NCBI GenBank assembly: GCA_024236075.1
Contig: JACKLE010000005.1
Span: forward strand, 62,001-126,000
Direction: 5' to 3'
Source: Alphaproteobacteria bacterium
GTDB taxonomy: Bacteria; Pseudomonadota; Alphaproteobacteria; JACAEB01
Length of the DNA stretch: 64,000 bases
A model generated the notes under the pieces. That model made no database searches, had not been told where the DNA came from, and saw only the letters and a list, made by a program, of their open reading frames with translations. Shown in pieces: positions 60,881 through 64,000 of the stretch. The stretch's first letter is position 1, and each line of letters opens with the position of its first letter. The translations under genes were made by a program, and so were the position numbers.

Positions 60881-62191
60881 ATGACTCAGGCCCTCTCCAA
60901 TCGTGACGAACGCGGGCACGCCTTGCCCGTGGAAGCTGCTCCGCGTACGCATCTCGAGCCCGTGAGTCAGCAGACGCTTCCCGTGCTCGCGCCCGTGCCG
61001 CGCATCACCGTGCACGCCTTCTGCCTCAATCCCGAGACGGGCGTTGCCATCCAGCGCGCCGCCGAGGACCGCCGGCTGCGCCGCGCGGCCTTCTCGGTCG
61101 AGATGGGCGGCACCGCCGCGGCGCTCGCGCGTTATGCGACCTCGCCGAGCCCGAACCTCATCATCATCGAGACCTCCGATCGCGCGCGCGACATCCTTGC
61201 GGACCTCGACCGCCTCGCCGAGCATTGCGACTCCGGCACGCGCGTCGTCGTCGTGGGCGCCGCCAACGATGTGCGCCTCTATCGCGAGCTGATGCGCCGG
61301 GGCGTGAGCGAATATCTCATCGCGCCCGTCGACCCGCTGCAGCTCATCGAATCCGTCTCCGCGCTCTACACCGACCCCGATGCGCCCCCGATCGGGCGCT
61401 CGATCGCCGTCGTCGGCGCCAAGGGCGGCGTCGGCGCGAGCACGGTCGCGCACAATATCGGCTGGGCGTTGTCGGGCCTCGTCGAGGCGCAGGTGACGCT
61501 CGTCGACCTCGACCTCGCCTTCGGGACCGCGAGCCTCGACTTCAACCAGGATGCGAGCCACGGCCTCGCGGACGCGCTGACCGCTCCGGACCGGCTCGAC
61601 CCGGTGATGCTCGACCGCCTGCTCGTCGAGTGCCGCGAGAACTTCAACATCCTGCCGGCGCCCTCCTCCCTCGAGCGCGACTACGAGCTTGCGCCAGAGG
61701 CCTTCGAGACCGTGCTCGAGGTCATCCGTCGCAGCGTGCCCTTCGTCGTCATGGACGTCCCGCATGTCTGGACGGCCTGGACGCGCCAGCTTCTTCTGAC
61801 GGCGGACGAGGTCGTCATCGTCGCGGCGCCCGACCTCGCCTGCCTTCGCAACACGAAAAGCCTCGTCGAGCTGATCGTCAAATCGCGCCCCAACGACCGC
61901 TCGCCGCGCCTCGTCGTCAATCAGGTCGGCGTGCCCAAGCGCCCGGAGATCCCGCTGAAGGACTTCGCCGAGGCGATCGAGCTCGAGCCGACCGTCGCCA
62001 TTCCGTTCGATCCGCAGCTCTTCGGCACGGCCGCGAACAACGGCCAGATGATCTCCGAGCTGCAGGCGGCGGCAAGGCCCGTCGCGAGCTTCGATACGGT
62101 CGCGCGCATCCTCAGCGGGCGCACCTTCGAGCCCGAAAAGCCGAAGACCGGCTTTGCCTCGATCCTCGCGGCGCTGAAGAAGACGCGGTAG
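60881..62191 (+). CDS. cpaE: Pilus localisation ATPase CpaE
   Basis: 436 residues. An N-terminal receiver-like domain (LIIIETSDRARDILADLDRLAEHCDSGTRVVVVGAANDVRLYRELMRRGVSEYLIAPVDP, residues about 85-150) precedes a ParA/MinD-type ATPase. The P-loop is VVGAKGGVGAST (Lys181), in which the second lysine of the canonical KGGxxKT is replaced, a normal trait of CpaE. LVDLDLAFGTAS and VVMDVPHVWTAWT follow. It places the Tad machine in the cell, usually at a pole. It is 33 nt downstream of cpaD. Confidence 0.95.
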   Translation: MTQALSNRDERGHALPVEAAPRTHLEPVSQQTLPVLAPVPRITVHAFCLNPETGVAIQRAAEDRRLRRAAFSVEMGGTAAALARYATSPSPNLIIIETSDRARDILADLDRLAEHCDSGTRVVVVGAANDVRLYRELMRRGVSEYLIAPVDPLQLIESVSALYTDPDAPPIGRSIAVVGAKGGVGASTVAHNIGWALSGLVEAQVTLVDLDLAFGTASLDFNQDASHGLADALTAPDRLDPVMLDRLLVECRENFNILPAPSSLERDYELAPEAFETVLEVIRRSVPFVVMDVPHVWTAWTRQLLLTADEVVIVAAPDLACLRNTKSLVELIVKSRPNDRSPRLVVNQVGVPKRPEIPLKDFAEAIELEPTVAIPFDPQLFGTAANNGQMISELQAAARPVASFDTVARILSGRTFEPEKPKTGFASILAALKKTR

Positions 62192-62194
62192 CAC

Positions 62195-63628
62195 ATGTTC
62201 GGAAAGCGCGCTCAGTCCACGAGTTCACCGGAGCCGCGCGGGCCACAGCCCGCGGCGCCCTCGGGCGCCGCAGCGGCATCGGGCGCTCGCCCGCGCGCCG
62301 AATCGCGCGCTGCCGCGACGCCCCCGCCGCCGCCGCGCGTCGAGATCGCGGAACGCTCCGACGAGTATTACGAGATCAAGTCCTCGATCTTCTCCGCGCT
62401 CATCGACACGATCGACCTCGCCCAGCTCGCGCGCCTCGACGCCGACTCGGCGCGCGAGGAAATCCGCGACATCGTCTCGGAAATCATCTCGATCAAGAAC
62501 GTCGTGATGTCGATCGCCGAGCAGGAAGCGCTGCTCGAGGACATCTGCAACGACGTGCTGGGCTATGGGCCGCTCGAGCCGCTGCTCGCGCGGGACGACA
62601 TCGCCGACATCATGGTGAACGGCGCGAACCGCGTCTTCATCGAGGTCGCGGGCCGCATCCAGCTCACCAATGTGCGCTTCCGCGACAATTCGCAGCTCAT
62701 GAACATCTGCCAGCGGATCGTCTCCCAGGTCGGCCGGCGGGTCGACGAGTCGAGCCCGATATGCGACGCGCGCCTCCCCGACGGCAGCCGCGTCAACGTG
62801 ATCGTGCCGCCGCTTGCGATCGACGGCCCCACGCTCACCATCCGGAAGTTCAAGAAGGACAAGCTGAAGCTCGCGGATCTCGTGCGCTACGGCTCGATCT
62901 CGCAGGACGGCGGACGCATCCTCGAGATCATCGGCCACTGCCGATGCAACGTCATCATTTCCGGCGGCACGGGCTCCGGGAAGACGACGCTCCTGAACTG
63001 CCTCACCGGCTTCATCGATGCCACCGAGCGGGTCGTCACCTGCGAGGACGCGGCCGAGCTGCAGCTCCAGCAGCCCCACGTCGTGCGTCTCGAGACGCGT
63101 CCGCCCAATCTCGAGGGCTCGGGCGAGGTGACGATGCGCGAGCTCGTCCGGAACTGCCTGCGGATGCGTCCCGAGCGCATCATCGTCGGCGAGGTGCGCG
63201 GGCCGGAGGCCTTCGACCTTCTCCAGGCCATGAACACGGGCCACGACGGCTCCATGGGCACGCTCCACGCCAACAGCCCCCGCGAGGCGCTGAGCCGGCT
63301 CGAGAGCATGATCACGATGGGCGGCTTCTCGCTTCCCTCGAAGACGATCCGCGAGATGATCTGCGGCTCGGTCGACGTCATCGTCCAGGCGGCGCGCCTG
63401 CGCGACGGCTCGCGCCGCATCACGCACATCACGGAAGTTCTCGGAACGGAAGGGGACGTCATCACCACGCAGGATCTCTTCGTCTTCGAGATCGAAGGCG
63501 AGGAGGCCGGCCAGGTCATCGGCCGCCATCGCTCGACGGGCATCGCGCGGCCTGCTTTCTGGGATCGCGCGCGCTATTTCGGCCGCGAGGCCGAGCTCGC
63601 CGAAGCCCTGAGCGCGTCGGGAGCGTGA
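62195..63628 (+). CDS. cpaF: Tad secretion ATPase CpaF
   Basis: 477 residues. A proline/alanine-rich N-terminal region is followed by the helical block (LDADSAREEIRDIVSEII) and the type II/IV secretion ATPase core: VLGYGPLEPLLARDDIADIMVNG, Walker A GGTGSGKTT (Lys263), Asp box TCEDAAELQLQQPHVVRLETRP, Walker B RPERIIVGEVRGPEAFDLLQAMNTGHDGSMGTLHAN. It powers pilus extension and retraction. The ATG lies 3 nt after the cpaE stop. Confidence 0.97.
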   Translation: MFGKRAQSTSSPEPRGPQPAAPSGAAAASGARPRAESRAAATPPPPPRVEIAERSDEYYEIKSSIFSALIDTIDLAQLARLDADSAREEIRDIVSEIISIKNVVMSIAEQEALLEDICNDVLGYGPLEPLLARDDIADIMVNGANRVFIEVAGRIQLTNVRFRDNSQLMNICQRIVSQVGRRVDESSPICDARLPDGSRVNVIVPPLAIDGPTLTIRKFKKDKLKLADLVRYGSISQDGGRILEIIGHCRCNVIISGGTGSGKTTLLNCLTGFIDATERVVTCEDAAELQLQQPHVVRLETRPPNLEGSGEVTMRELVRNCLRMRPERIIVGEVRGPEAFDLLQAMNTGHDGSMGTLHANSPREALSRLESMITMGGFSLPSKTIREMICGSVDVIVQAARLRDGSRRITHITEVLGTEGDVITTQDLFVFEIEGEEAGQVIGRHRSTGIARPAFWDRARYFGREAELAEALSASGA

Positions 63629-63640
63629 GGCGCTAGAAAC

Positions 63641-64000
63641 ATGGTGTCGAGCTCCGGATTGATGGTCCTTCTGGTCGCTCTCTTGAGCGCGGTGAGCTTC
63701 GCGGGGCTCGGATTCCTCATCTTTGGACGGAAGATCGCGCATGTCGAGCGGCGCTCGCGCCGCCTCGATCTCGTCGCCGGCCGCGCCACCTCGCGCGGCA
63801 GCGCCGCGCAGCGCATGCCGGCCGAGGCGCGCGACCGGCGCAAGGCGCTTCAGGAGAGCCTGAAGCAGATCGAGGAACGCAATCTCAAGCGCACGACCCG
63901 CGCGCCCCTGAAGATGCAGCTCGCGCAGGCCGGCCTCGCCATGACGCCGCGCAACTTCTATGTCGCGTCGGCTGTCGCGGGCGTCGCCGTAGCGGCCATT
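63641..64000 (+). CDS. tadB: Tad inner-membrane platform protein TadB, 5' part
   Basis: 120 codons up to the window edge, starting 12 nt after cpaF. The N-terminal span (MVLLVALLSAVSFAGLGFLIFG), the basic cytoplasmic part with SLKQIEERNLKRTTRAPLKMQLAQAGLAMTPRNFYVASAVAGVAVA and the gene order cpaF-tadB mark it as TadB, the GspF-like platform protein. The T2SS-F domain itself lies outside the window. Confidence 0.92.
   Translation, partial: MVSSSGLMVLLVALLSAVSFAGLGFLIFGRKIAHVERRSRRLDLVAGRATSRGSAAQRMPAEARDRRKALQESLKQIEERNLKRTTRAPLKMQLAQAGLAMTPRNFYVASAVAGVAVAAI

Noticed and set aside
1..64000. Search for CRISPR arrays, transposases, phage genes, restriction or toxin-antitoxin systems, tRNA and rRNA
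   Set aside because: No spaced direct repeats, no mobile-element or defence proteins, and no cloverleaf-like sequence was recognised by eye. A covariance-model scan could still find a missed small RNA.

Overview
The window is an ordinary, very GC-rich (visibly about 70%) chromosomal stretch of an alphaproteobacterium. Several things point to the order Hyphomicrobiales (Rhizobiales) without fixing a genus. These are the kdsB-pheA pair beside a membrane-anchored cytochrome c and yejBEF, an IalB-type periplasmic protein, the 180-kDa type of NAD-glutamate dehydrogenase, an alpha-2-macroglobulin/PbpC pair, and a cpa/tad pilus locus with CtrA-like boxes. I see no phage, insertion sequence, CRISPR array, rRNA or tRNA. 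Most long open frames antiparallel to the genes listed here are shadows caused by the high GC content.

Layout. (1) 1-11.1 kb, mostly minus strand: thiC, cut by the window edge, behind a TPP riboswitch; an AsmA-like envelope protein; three enoyl-CoA hydratase-family genes, two of them close tandem paralogues; a DUF3604 PHP-like lipoprotein; a LysR regulator with a divergent DUF4440/SnoaL-like gene; an acyl-CoA ligase with an alpha/beta hydrolase. This looks like an uncharacterised CoA-thioester catabolic island. (2) 11.3-20.3 kb, plus strand: glpD-glpK, a TIM-barrel amidohydrolase, a GPH-family symporter, a propeller-like lipoprotein and a secreted protein made of two DUF3089 domains. (3) 20.3-28.6 kb: small mixed units, namely pirin, PPK2 polyphosphate kinase, SDR, a secreted hypothetical protein, a GT4 glycosyltransferase, a SPOR lipoprotein, an EEP hydrolase, a DnaQ-like exonuclease and small membrane proteins. 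(4) 28.7-35.1 kb: giant NAD-glutamate dehydrogenase translationally coupled to a UMF1-type MFS transporter. (5) 35.1-39.2 kb, minus strand: dienelactone-hydrolase-like protein, purH, pheA, kdsB. (6) 39.4-43.9 kb, plus strand: cytochrome c and yejBEF, with no yejA in the usual place. (7) 43.9-53.1 kb: pbpC and the alpha-2-macroglobulin gene, ialB-like, bioB. (8) 53.1-64 kb: Tad/Flp pilus locus, with two TadE-like pseudopilins, a von Willebrand TadG-like protein, a stand-alone pilus N-domain protein, the flp pilin, cpaA, cpaB-C-D-E-F and the start of tadB.

The genes combine into thiamine synthesis under riboswitch control, glycerol-3-phosphate entry to glycolysis, glutamate oxidation, aromatic amino acid, purine and KDO synthesis, peptide import, periplasmic defence/peptidoglycan repair, and a surface-adhesion pilus. 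The best regulatory observation is three near-consensus CtrA boxes (TTAA-N7-TTAA with one mismatch) in the three main intergenic regions of the pilus locus. The best candidates for undescribed biology are the DUF3604/triple-hydratase island and the glp-linked module ending in the duplicated DUF3089 protein.
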